From: Saprospiraceae bacterium
GTDB lineage: Bacteria; Bacteroidota; Bacteroidia; Chitinophagales; Saprospiraceae
Length of the DNA stretch: 64,000 nucleotides
Assembly (NCBI GenBank): GCA_028285545.1
Contig: JANQPA010000012.1
Coordinates: 124,001 to 188,000 of the forward strand
Direction: 5' to 3'
The notes under the pieces were generated by a model, which worked only from the letters and a program-made list of their open reading frames with translations, was not told where the DNA came from and ran no database searches. The position numbers and the translations under genes were made by a program. Shown here piece after piece: positions 8,163-15,762 of this stretch (position 1 is the stretch's first letter; every line of letters starts with the position of its first letter).

Positions 8163-9302
8163 ATGAAATACATTCCCTTATTCGTTCTATTACTTACCTT
8201 CATCGGATGTACCCAACCAACAGTACCAGAAAATAAAATCATGGACCCCACTTCAGCAATCTTCCAGGAATTCGAAGAACGGCTCCAAAAAGACATCAGA
8301 GATGATGGCCTCAATGGAAGTATTTCAGTAGCCGTAGTGAAAAAAGATCAAGTCCTTTGGTCAAAAGCCTTCGGAGTTGCTGATATTGAAAATAATACAT
8401 CAGCTGGCACCAATACCATTTACCGCACAGCCTCTATCTCCAAACCTTTTACAGCCTTTTTAATGATGCAATTGTATCAGAAAGGCATCATTGATCTGGA
8501 TGATCCGATCGAAAAATATTTTCCAGAAATTAAAAATCTTCGGGCTTATTCTGATGAAACTAAAATTACTTTCCGTCAGGTGGCCACCCATCTCTCAGGC
8601 TTACAGCGAGAACCTGATTTACCAAATGCTGATCAGGGTCCCATTAATGAATGGGAAAATAAGATCCTGGAATCCATTCCAACCTCTGGTTTCCGATACA
8701 AACCAGGAACTCGGCATTATTACTCAAATATTGGATATGCCACGCTGGGTCTTTCACTAGGACGTGCTGCCAATAAATCCTTTATGGAATTAATTGAAAC
8801 AGAGATATTCCAACCACTAGGCATGAACAGTAGCTTTTTTATAGTACCTGATCAGGAGTTTTCAAGAGTGGCCAAAGGTATTGAAGGAGGCCCTCGTGGA
8901 GCAATAAATTATGAAAGACCAAGATTAGGACATGCAGGCCGTGGTTTTAAAGTACCTAATGGAGGCATCTACTCTACCCCTAATGATTTAGCCAAATTTA
9001 TGATGTGCAATTTAGGCTACATGGATCTGCTCTCCAAAGAGAATATTCAACTAATGCAGACCCCCACTGAACCTATCAGAGAATGGCGAAATAACGGCCT
9101 CGGATTTTTTCTATATAAAGATGACAAACTAAACCTAGTTGAGCATAATGGCTCCATATCTGGCTATACCGCTAATTTTGTCTTCGATAGAGATTCCCAA
9201 TACGGCGTAATCATCATGAGAAATTATAATTGGGGCAGCACTAATTTAGAATTGCAATCCACCATTTTAATTCGGAAATTGAATGAATTGGAGAAAAAAT
9301 AA
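8163..9302 (+). CDS. Class C beta-lactamase-like serine hydrolase lipoprotein
   Basis: A 379-residue protein with a lipoprotein signal (lipobox 'FIGC', Cys16). It belongs to the Beta-lactamase (PF00144) family: the SxxK motif is 'SISK' (Ser91, Lys94), the YxN motif is 'YSN' (Tyr187), and the KTG-equivalent is 'HNGSISG' near residue 325. HxG instead of KTG is typical of esterase or peptidase-like members (EstB, LACTB, D-aminopeptidase-like). The location downstream of a BlaI/BlaR1-like pair is suggestive, but a 366-bp gap separates them. Beta-lactam hydrolysis is not shown by the sequence. The expected location is a lipid-anchored periplasmic protein. Confidence 0.85.
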   Translation: MKYIPLFVLLLTFIGCTQPTVPENKIMDPTSAIFQEFEERLQKDIRDDGLNGSISVAVVKKDQVLWSKAFGVADIENNTSAGTNTIYRTASISKPFTAFLMMQLYQKGIIDLDDPIEKYFPEIKNLRAYSDETKITFRQVATHLSGLQREPDLPNADQGPINEWENKILESIPTSGFRYKPGTRHYYSNIGYATLGLSLGRAANKSFMELIETEIFQPLGMNSSFFIVPDQEFSRVAKGIEGGPRGAINYERPRLGHAGRGFKVPNGGIYSTPNDLAKFMMCNLGYMDLLSKENIQLMQTPTEPIREWRNNGLGFFLYKDDKLNLVEHNGSISGYTANFVFDRDSQYGVIIMRNYNWGSTNLELQSTILIRKLNELEKK

Positions 9303-9314
9303 GAATAGCCTAAC

Positions 9315-9563
9315 ATGGACTTAAGAGAAAAAATAATCTTTACTATAATTTTTCTAATAGCAGGATTCATAGTACCTAAAATGAGCAATTGGAGTAATGA
9401 TCTTTTAAAAAGCAGATTACAACAAAGTAATCCCGATTTAGTGAAAAATCAATACTGGTTTTTCTCAGATACAAAGAAGCAAATTATAAATGTGGTATTC
9501 AAAATTATGGTTGTGATAGCGATAGTTTTGATGTGGACTTCGAACAATTCATTTATTGACTGA
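9315..9563 (+). CDS. Small hypothetical membrane protein
   Basis: An 82-residue protein with two hydrophobic helices (residues about 7-22 and 60-76) flanking a polar, glutamine/lysine-rich loop. It begins 12 bp after the serine hydrolase stop codon, so co-transcription is likely. No family was recognised. Confidence 0.5.
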   Translation: MDLREKIIFTIIFLIAGFIVPKMSNWSNDLLKSRLQQSNPDLVKNQYWFFSDTKKQIINVVFKIMVVIAIVLMWTSNNSFID

Positions 9564-9730
9564 AAAATTAGTCAAAAAGAGCATTTTGCCATAACTCTGT
9601 CGCTGTTCTACTGTTCGACTCTAATTTAAGAACAAATATCCAAGCCATGGAATGGCGATACAATTAAGCCGATGGCAAAAAAATCGTATATTTTCAAAGC
9701 TAAAGAGTAGTGACATATGGAGCCCAAAAT

Positions 9731-9759
9731 TATGGGAAAGTCAATAATCATTTCCCATA
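9731..9759. promoter_or_regulatory. Inverted repeat upstream of dehalogenase-like gene
   Basis: Perfect 9-bp arms TATGGGAAA (9731-9739) and TTTCCCATA (9751-9759) with an 11-bp spacer, 35 bp before the hydrolase ATG. The size and position fit an operator, or a short attenuating hairpin. No regulator gene is adjacent. Confidence 0.4.
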
Positions 9760-9793
9760 TGTTTATTTGTCAATATATTAAGTCCACACATAA

Positions 9794-10672
9794 ATGTTCA
9801 AAAACTTCAGCCAATCCACCTTCCAACTCAACAACCTACACATCAACTACATATCCGGAGGCAGTGGTTACCCCCTTCTATTACTCCATGGCTATCCTCA
9901 GACTCATGTCATGTGGCACAAAATCGCAGACCAACTAAGCGAGCACTTTACTGTAATAGCATCGGATCTCAGAGGTTATGGAGATAGTGAGAAGCCAGCT
10001 AGTAATGAACGACATGAACCCTATTCCAAACGAAGCATGGCCCAGGATCAGGTTAATTTGATGAAAAGTCTTGGTCATGAGGAGTTTTATCTGGCAGGGC
10101 ATGATCGAGGAGGACGTGTGGGCCATAGATTGGCTTTAGATCATCCAAATGCGGTGAAAAAATTAGTGGTTATGGACATTGCACCTACCTATACCATGTA
10201 CACCGCTACTGATATGGAGTTTGCCAAAGCCTATTACCACTGGTTTTTTCTCATTCAACCTTATGATATTCCAGAGCGGATGATCAGTAGTGATCGTCAG
10301 TATTTTTTAGAGAAAAAATTTGGACAATGGGGAAGAGATAGCGGTGCTTTCACTAAAGAAGCTTTTAATGAATATCTTAGATGCCTGACCGATGAAACCA
10401 TTCATGCCAGTTGCGAAGATTATCGGGCTTCTGCTTCTATCGATCTCGAACATGATCAAATCGATATCGACCAGGGTAATAAAATACAATGTCCGATGCT
10501 TTGCCTTTGGGGAGAAAAAGGGTTTGTGGGCAGAAAATACGATGTGGTAGCCGAATGGTCTAAATGGGCCAAAGAAGTTGAAGGATATGGATTACCTTGT
10601 GGTCATTATTTACCGGAAGAAGCCCCTGAAGAAACCCTGGCAGCGGTATTAAAATTTCTAAAAAACAACTAA
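9794..10672 (+). CDS. Alpha/beta hydrolase, haloacetate dehalogenase-like
   Basis: A 292-residue alpha/beta hydrolase. The nucleophile elbow is 'GHDRGGR', giving Asp104 as nucleophile with Arg105 and Arg108. Further matches to fluoroacetate dehalogenases are Asp128 ('VVMDIAP'), His149-Trp150 ('YYHWFFL'), Tyr210 ('CEDYRA') and base His271 ('CGHYLPEEAPE'). In characterised enzymes the two Arg bind the carboxylate, and His/Trp/Tyr cradle the halide; the spacing here agrees well. I therefore predict haloacetate dehalogenase (EC 3.8.1.3) activity, although epoxide-hydrolase-type reactions are possible. It sits 4 bp before a tartrate/malate dehydrogenase, suggesting a two-gene operon for 2-carbon or hydroxy-acid catabolism. 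Confidence 0.8.
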   Translation: MFKNFSQSTFQLNNLHINYISGGSGYPLLLLHGYPQTHVMWHKIADQLSEHFTVIASDLRGYGDSEKPASNERHEPYSKRSMAQDQVNLMKSLGHEEFYLAGHDRGGRVGHRLALDHPNAVKKLVVMDIAPTYTMYTATDMEFAKAYYHWFFLIQPYDIPERMISSDRQYFLEKKFGQWGRDSGAFTKEAFNEYLRCLTDETIHASCEDYRASASIDLEHDQIDIDQGNKIQCPMLCLWGEKGFVGRKYDVVAEWSKWAKEVEGYGLPCGHYLPEEAPEETLAAVLKFLKNN

Positions 10673-10676
10673 ATCG

Positions 10677-11729
10677 ATGAACACCTACCAAATTGCAACC
10701 ATTCCTGGTGATGGGATTGGAAAAGAAGTCGTTCCGGAATCTATAAAAGTTTTGGAGGCATTGGGTCAACAATGTGGCATCCAGTTTAATTTCAAATACT
10801 ACGACTATTCCTGTGAGTACTATAAAAATCATGGCAAAATGATGCCAGAAGATGGCTTGGATAGACTGCGGGATAGCGATGGTATTTTTCTGGGAGCGGT
10901 GGGCTATCCTGGTGTTCCGGATCATGTCTCTTTATGGGGTTTACTAATTCCGATTAGAAGAACCTTTCAGCAGTATATCAATCTGCGTCCGGTCCGTTTA
11001 TTGGAAGGAATCACCTCTCCTTTACGAGATCCAGGTAAGATTGATTTTTACATTGTTAGAGAAAATAATGAGGGAGAGTATTCTTCTATAGGAGGTAAGC
11101 TTTATGAAGGAACCCCACAGGAATTAGTAGTCCAAGAAAGTGTTTTCACCAAAAATGGTGTGGACAGAGTCATGAAATTCGCTTTCGAACTGGCCGCCAA
11201 AAGAAGAAATAAGCTGACCAGTGCTACCAAATCGAATGGCATCATCCATACTATGCCTTACTGGGATCAGCGGTTTAAAGAAATTGGAAAGGAATATCCT
11301 CAGGTAGCATTGGAACAATTTCATATCGACATCTTATGCGCTCATTTTGTTCAGCATCCGGATTGGTTTGATGTGGTGGTTGCCAGCAATTTATTTGGAG
11401 ACATTTTATCAGATCTAGGTCCTGCAGTAGTAGGCGGAATGGGTATTGCCGCAGGTGCTAATTTAAATCCCGAAAAAGAATTCCCCAGCATGTTCGAGCC
11501 GGTACACGGAAGTGCGCCTGACATCGCTGGCAAGAATATAGCCAACCCCATCGCTTGCTTCTGGACTGCTCAAATGATGCTTGAACACTTTGGGGAAAAT
11601 GAAGCAGCCAAGCTATTGATGTCGGCTATTGAAAACACTATAAAAGAAGGTAAAGTGCTCACCAGAGACTTGGGAGGGAAGGCCTCTACTCAGGAAATGA
11701 CTTCGAGTGTAATTGAAAAAATATTGTAG
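10677..11729 (+). CDS. Tartrate dehydrogenase / D-malate dehydrogenase (decarboxylating)
   Basis: A 350-residue member of the isocitrate/isopropylmalate dehydrogenase family. It has 'IPGDGIGKEVVPE' at the N-terminus, the substrate-loop block 'LLIPIRRTFQQYINLRPVR', 'YIVRENNEGEYSSIGG' and the metal-binding 'SNLFGDILSDLGPAVVGGMG', then the NAD-binding 'FEPVHGSAPDIAGKNIANP'. The 'SLWGLLIP' loop in place of the LeuB loop is typical of the tartrate/D-malate subfamily (TtuC/DmlA). It catalyses NAD-dependent oxidative decarboxylation of tartrate or D-malate. It is tightly coupled to the preceding dehalogenase-like gene. Confidence 0.85.
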   Translation: MNTYQIATIPGDGIGKEVVPESIKVLEALGQQCGIQFNFKYYDYSCEYYKNHGKMMPEDGLDRLRDSDGIFLGAVGYPGVPDHVSLWGLLIPIRRTFQQYINLRPVRLLEGITSPLRDPGKIDFYIVRENNEGEYSSIGGKLYEGTPQELVVQESVFTKNGVDRVMKFAFELAAKRRNKLTSATKSNGIIHTMPYWDQRFKEIGKEYPQVALEQFHIDILCAHFVQHPDWFDVVVASNLFGDILSDLGPAVVGGMGIAAGANLNPEKEFPSMFEPVHGSAPDIAGKNIANPIACFWTAQMMLEHFGENEAAKLLMSAIENTIKEGKVLTRDLGGKASTQEMTSSVIEKIL

Positions 11730-11790
11730 TTGATTTTTAGGAACGGATTGTAAATAGTCTTGGTTAATTAAATATCAAATAACACTCCAA

Positions 11791-12477
11791 GTGAAATCCG
11801 AACTCCAATTATTAATCGAAGCCTATCAAAAAGAACACGATTATCTCGAAAACGAGATGAACACCTGCACAAAAGACTGGGATTTTGAAGGAGCCGAAGC
11901 TTTTCGAAAATCATTGGTTCATACCAAACGACGATTAAGGGTATTAAAAAATTTGGATAACCCTCATTTTGATGAAATCAATTATCTCAAATGGAGGATC
12001 AGTTATATTTCTCAATTAGAAGTGGAGGAAAAAAGATCAAGATTTAGTGTAGAAAGGATGAAAGCAGAAATTCCTGATCTTGAAAGAGCTATAATGGAAA
12101 TGGAAGCTACAAAACCTGGCCCTAAAATTGATAGTGACGAAATCATCTTATCATTCGAAAAAATGCTTTCCGGTGAAATTTCAAGTTTTGAAGTGGAAAT
12201 CAACAAACTCGAACTTAGCATTATTATAAGCAAAGTGGAGGAAACTTTGAAGATTAACATTGAATCCCAAAAAGGAAAGGCTATCTACCAGAATACTATA
12301 ATTTTTGGAAGACATGATTTAAAAAGAATAGGATTTCAATTTGATGAATCAAGTGGTTTATTGGAAATAGAGAATTTCGATTCCTCAAAAATTCTAAATA
12401 CTCTAGAAACATTATCCCAAATATTCTTTGATGTTTTTGGGCTTTATGGAGTAATTGGAGCTAAAATTAAGTATTGA
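11791..12477 (+). CDS. Hypothetical coiled-coil protein
   Basis: A 228-residue protein with a GTG start at 11791. The N-terminal half is helical with UVR-like 'KDWDFEGAEAFRKSLVHTKRRLR' character (residues 28-50, split here only to show the region), and the middle is a coiled coil. The C-terminal about 80 residues look globular ('NTIIFGRHDLKRIGFQFDES'). UVR motifs ('DFEGAEAFRKSL') bind partner proteins in UvrB/ClpC. The similarity is short, so this is tentative. No family name can be given. Confidence 0.5.
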   Translation: MKSELQLLIEAYQKEHDYLENEMNTCTKDWDFEGAEAFRKSLVHTKRRLRVLKNLDNPHFDEINYLKWRISYISQLEVEEKRSRFSVERMKAEIPDLERAIMEMEATKPGPKIDSDEIILSFEKMLSGEISSFEVEINKLELSIIISKVEETLKINIESQKGKAIYQNTIIFGRHDLKRIGFQFDESSGLLEIENFDSSKILNTLETLSQIFFDVFGLYGVIGAKIKY

Positions 12478-12543
12478 ATTTTACTATTGATAAAAAGTTC
12501 AACCACGGGTGAGGGGCGATTAAATATCCAAATACCTATTAGA

Positions 12544-12936
12544 ATGAAAAACTATAATTTTTTACTCTTTCTTTTATGCTTCCTTATTTTTGAATGTAAT
12601 AATGGAAAACTTGTTTCTCCTGAGAGTTGTCAGGAATTCAAAAATGGAATCTTTGAAAGTTTTTCAGATACGCTTAGAATTATTAGTCAGAGAAAGGGAA
12701 AGGTCCAAGTCGAAAGAACCGCTTTGGGAAATTCAAAATACGAAGTAACATGGAAATCCGATTGTGAATACGAATTAAAATTGTTACAAACGGAAATGGA
12801 AATTGCAAAAAATAATATTGGACGAATATATAAAGTAAAAATTACTGGAACCTCAAAAAATCAATACTCTTACGAATGTAGTGTTGATGGATTTGATTTT
12901 GTTGATATTGGAACTCTAAAAAGAATAGAAAACTAA
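12544..12936 (+). CDS. Hypothetical small lipoprotein-like secreted protein
   Basis: The frame is open from 12487, but the ATG at 12544 begins a clear signal sequence ('MKNYNFLLFLLCFLIFECNN'), so I use it. About 130 residues remain. The Cys after 'LIFE' could be lipidated although Glu at -1 is unusual. The mature part contains 'KNGIFESFSDT', 'RKGKVQVE' and 'YEVTWKSDCEYELKL', which resembles small proteins with a lipocalin-like or DUF-type barrel seen in Flavobacteria. Function unknown. Confidence 0.5.
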   Translation: MKNYNFLLFLLCFLIFECNNGKLVSPESCQEFKNGIFESFSDTLRIISQRKGKVQVERTALGNSKYEVTWKSDCEYELKLLQTEMEIAKNNIGRIYKVKITGTSKNQYSYECSVDGFDFVDIGTLKRIEN

Positions 12937-13092
12937 AAAATTGGAAAATAACTGGTTTTGCTAATGGAAAAATTAATTGTTTTTCGTAAAGGAGTGAAAA
13001 TAGGTGAAATACATGCCCCTAAGTTTATATTAGCACTACTCACACCCCGCTAGGAGTGCAAAATTGGTAACCCGTATAAATCAAAGCCACCC

Positions 13093-13130
13093 GTGCCGTC
13101 AGGCCTGTCTACCGCAGGTAGATACGGCAC
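13093..13130. repeat. Compound hairpin with TCTACCGCAGGTAGA palindrome
   Basis: Outer arms GTGCCGT (13093-13099) and ACGGCAC (13124-13130) enclose the palindrome TCTACCGCAGGTAGA (13108-13122), whose 15-mer recurs exactly at 31473-31487. It lies 16 bp before an XRE regulator start. It lacks a T run on either side in the right orientation, so I treat it as a dispersed repeat. Confidence 0.5.
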
Positions 13131-13146
13131 AAAAAACCTCTAAACC

Positions 13147-13710
13147 ATGTCCAACAACACAATCCGTACCCTTCGAGAACAACTAGGCTATACCCAATCC
13201 GATCTGGCAGAACAAACCAATCTATCCATACGAACCATCCAAAGGGTAGAATCTGGCCAAACCGTTCCCAAAGGGCACACGCTTAATGTATTAGTCGAGG
13301 CTTTGGGGGTTGATAAAATGGAATTACAAAAGCCCATCAAATTGGAATCTAGAGACTCCGAGGAAGACACAAAACTAAAATTACTCAACCTATCTGCACT
13401 TTGTTTCATTGGAATACCATTCGGAAATATTCTTGTACCCTTTATAATTTGGGAAAAATATAAGAAATACTCCAAAGTAAATCAGATAGGAAGGGAGATC
13501 CTTAATTTTCAAATAACCTGGACTTTAGGTACCGTTCTCATGCTAATCATTAGTCCATTTTTACAGGATTTCATTCCCTGGAATTTCTCTTTAATGCTAG
13601 TGCTTAGCCTGTTGGCCGTATTTATCAACATCTATTTTATCATTCATACTGCCCAGTCATTGAACCGCCGGAATTACGATTTACTTCCTCTCAAAATCCA
13701 GTTTTTATAA
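13147..13710 (+). CDS. Membrane-anchored XRE-family regulator (copy 1)
   Basis: A 187-residue protein. Residues 5-60 form an HTH_3 domain ('LREQLGYTQSDLAEQTNLSI', 'RTIQRVESGQTVPKG'). Residues about 85-180 carry three hydrophobic helices in a DUF4870-like arrangement ('IGIPFGNILVPFIIWEKYKK', 'FQITWTLGTVLMLIISPF'). It is a paralogue of the gene at 33112-33696: both share 'SIRTIQRVE/SLRTIQRIE', the 'FIIWEKYKK/FIWRKHRQN' turn and 'GREILNFQITW/GRSMISFQVIW'. Such regulators may sense membrane state. The target gene is unknown; the aspartyl-protease-like gene follows 80 bp downstream. Confidence 0.8.
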   Translation: MSNNTIRTLREQLGYTQSDLAEQTNLSIRTIQRVESGQTVPKGHTLNVLVEALGVDKMELQKPIKLESRDSEEDTKLKLLNLSALCFIGIPFGNILVPFIIWEKYKKYSKVNQIGREILNFQITWTLGTVLMLIISPFLQDFIPWNFSLMLVLSLLAVFINIYFIIHTAQSLNRRNYDLLPLKIQFL

Positions 13711-13790
13711 AATTGTCACTTTATTGACGGCAAGCTGTCGTGTTCATAAAAAGGATTTGATCTCATCTTTGACCAAACAAATCATTAAAT

Positions 13791-14750
13791 ATGAGCACCT
13801 TAAAAATAATTGGCTTCAGCCTGCTTGGATTGATAATTGTAATCGCTATCGGAGGATATCTTTTTTTTAAGAAAGCCTTCACCCCTGAACCCAACTATCT
13901 GGAAATGACCGAATCCAGCAATTTTGTTTCCATCCGTTGGGTAAAATCAAAACAAAGCGATATCGCAGGCCTACTTCTTCCCATTAAAATTGAAGGCATT
14001 CCTCATACTTTCTATATGCAATTTGACACGGGAGCCCCCAGTACCTTATTATACAAAAAGACGATGAGGGCTATCCACAAAAAATATCCGGAATATGTAA
14101 GTAAAATAGATAGTACTTCCACCACTATTAAGCAAACCATTCAACTTGGCGATATGGAGGTTCATTCTGATCAGTTCACCTTGTACGAACGCAGTGAAAG
14201 AGATATTGACTGGACAAAAGATACCATGATTCGAATTGGCACTTTGGGAGCAGATGTCATAGATAAAAAATTAACCATTCTTGATTTCAAAAAACAACAA
14301 TGCTATTTCGGTGAAAAACTTCCCTCTATCTGTCAAGGTGTCGAATTCCATGATTTAAAATTCAAACTGCGAAAAGTATTAATTCCTGCTGAAGTAGCTG
14401 GCAAAAAACGAAAACTTCTTCACGATACCGGCACCAGTGGTTTTGAGTTTATTACCAATGAAAAAACCTGGAAAAAGCTTTCCAAAAAAGGAGCAGAACC
14501 TGAAGAAGCCTTTAAAGTAAGATCATGGAAACGGCAACTTACTGCCTTTAATATTGCTACAGATAAAAAAATTAGTTTCCCTCCTCTGGATATAGCATTA
14601 AACCAAGTGACCTATGTAAAAGGAACTTCATTTATGCAGCGTGCCGGGATGCGCCTAACCGGCATGGGAGGCATGATTGGCAATCAGATTTTTATGGACA
14701 AAATTTTAATCCTAGATTGTAAAAACAAAAAATATTCTATTTTAGATTAA
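13791..14750 (+). CDS. Membrane-anchored aspartyl-protease-like protein with two DTG motifs
   Basis: A 319-residue protein with an N-terminal transmembrane helix (residues 5-26). Two aspartyl protease signatures are visible: 'MQFDTGAPSTLLY' (Asp79-Thr-Gly) and 'LLHDTGTSGFEFI' (Asp212-Thr-Gly). Each is followed by the flap and closing hydrophobic-hydrophobic-Gly segments ('IGTLGADVIDKKLTILDF' and 'GMIGNQIFMDKILILDC'). This is the duplicated, pepsin-like arrangement rather than the single-DTG retropepsin-like domain usual in bacteria. It probably faces the periplasm. No peptidase family is confidently assigned. Confidence 0.65.
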   Translation: MSTLKIIGFSLLGLIIVIAIGGYLFFKKAFTPEPNYLEMTESSNFVSIRWVKSKQSDIAGLLLPIKIEGIPHTFYMQFDTGAPSTLLYKKTMRAIHKKYPEYVSKIDSTSTTIKQTIQLGDMEVHSDQFTLYERSERDIDWTKDTMIRIGTLGADVIDKKLTILDFKKQQCYFGEKLPSICQGVEFHDLKFKLRKVLIPAEVAGKKRKLLHDTGTSGFEFITNEKTWKKLSKKGAEPEEAFKVRSWKRQLTAFNIATDKKISFPPLDIALNQVTYVKGTSFMQRAGMRLTGMGGMIGNQIFMDKILILDCKNKKYSILD

Positions 14751-14980
14751 ACCGTGGATTAGAACAACAGCGATATTGATACATCTTTCTGCAAAAATGA
14801 CACAGATGACATTATCCAATGGCCTGAACTTTGCAATGAAAATAAATTGAATTAATGCTAGAATAATTTGTAAGTTGCTCTAATTAGCATCCACTAAAAC
14901 AGTGATTGTCCTTGTCTACCGAAACGTAAGTGTAGGTAGATGTAAAAGTCTGTTTCAGTCAGTGTCAAAAAAATCAAATC

Positions 14981-15634
14981 TTGAAAAACGTAATCATCAC
15001 AGGAGCTACCGGAATGGTAGGGAGTTTAGTACTGGAAAAATGCCTTTCCTCCAATGAAATATCTCAGGTTACCATTCTTGTTAGGAAATCTATTAAGCAA
15101 GACCATCCTAAACTTCGAGAATTTATTATATCTGATTTCACAAATTATTCTGAAGTAGAGGATGAATTTCAGAATATCGATGCAGCCTTTTTTTGTATCG
15201 GGGCTTATACAGGCAAAGTGTCTGACGAAATCTTCAAAAAAATAACCGTTGATTTTCCTGTTGCCTTTGCAAAAAGTCTGGTAAAAGTCAGCCCTAAAGC
15301 AAGTTTCTGCCTACTAAGTGGAGCAGGAGCCGATCGCACAGAAAAAAGCAGACTTTCTTTTGCTAAGTATAAAGGGATGGCAGAAAACCAGCTTTCTAAA
15401 ATGGGATTAGGTACTTTTTATAGTTTTCGCCCTGCGTACATTTATCCCGTCACACCAAGAAAAGAACCCAATATTATGTATAGCATAAGCAGAGCCTTAT
15501 ATCCTCTTATTAAATTATTTGGAAAAAATACCAGTATCAAGTCTACAGAATTGGCTCAGGCCATGGTTAATGTAGGCTTGTCAGGAGCGGATCATGAGGT
15601 TTTGGAAAACGCAGAGATATTGTCTTATCTTTAA
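14981..15634 (+). CDS. NAD(P)-binding atypical SDR oxidoreductase
   Basis: A 217-residue Rossmann protein. The N-terminal 'VIITGATGMVGSLVLEKCL' is the GxxGxxG dinucleotide-binding motif, and 'AAFFCIGAYTG' forms the beta4 strand. 'FCLLSGAGADRTEKSRLSFA' followed by 'KYKGMAENQL' resembles the YxxxK region of HTATIP2/TIP30-like atypical SDRs. The start is TTG at 14981, directly before the first beta strand, with no in-frame ATG. Substrate unknown. It is likely a soluble cytoplasmic protein. Confidence 0.75.
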   Translation: MKNVIITGATGMVGSLVLEKCLSSNEISQVTILVRKSIKQDHPKLREFIISDFTNYSEVEDEFQNIDAAFFCIGAYTGKVSDEIFKKITVDFPVAFAKSLVKVSPKASFCLLSGAGADRTEKSRLSFAKYKGMAENQLSKMGLGTFYSFRPAYIYPVTPRKEPNIMYSISRALYPLIKLFGKNTSIKSTELAQAMVNVGLSGADHEVLENAEILSYL

Positions 15635-15645
15635 TTTTGTATATC

Positions 15646-15720
15646 TGCCACTGATAAACGCTGTATATCTGCTGTATATTAAACTGTAAACAACAGCTAA
15701 ATCAGCGTTTATCAGTGGCA
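15646..15720. repeat. 18-bp perfect inverted repeat (75-bp element)
   Basis: TGCCACTGATAAACGCTG (15646-15663) is repeated in exact reverse complement at 15703-15720. The 39-bp spacer holds a smaller dyad, GCTGT/ACAGC (15671-15675, 15693-15697). It fills the gap between the SDR and WYL regulator genes and would form a long cruciform or hairpin without a T tract. Confidence 0.7.
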
Positions 15721-15762
15721 ATTTTGTAAATCTTGCCTACCCCATCGACAGAACAAACAAAA

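Noticed and set aside
8163-9302. Calling the serine hydrolase a true AmpC beta-lactamase
   Set aside because: SxxK and YxN are present but the third motif is HNG rather than KTG, and the protein is a lipoprotein. The family contains many esterases and peptidases, so resistance is not supported.
13093-13130. Intrinsic terminator
   Set aside because: The hairpin is followed by A residues on the plus strand and preceded by T on the minus strand, the wrong polarity for a terminator in either direction.
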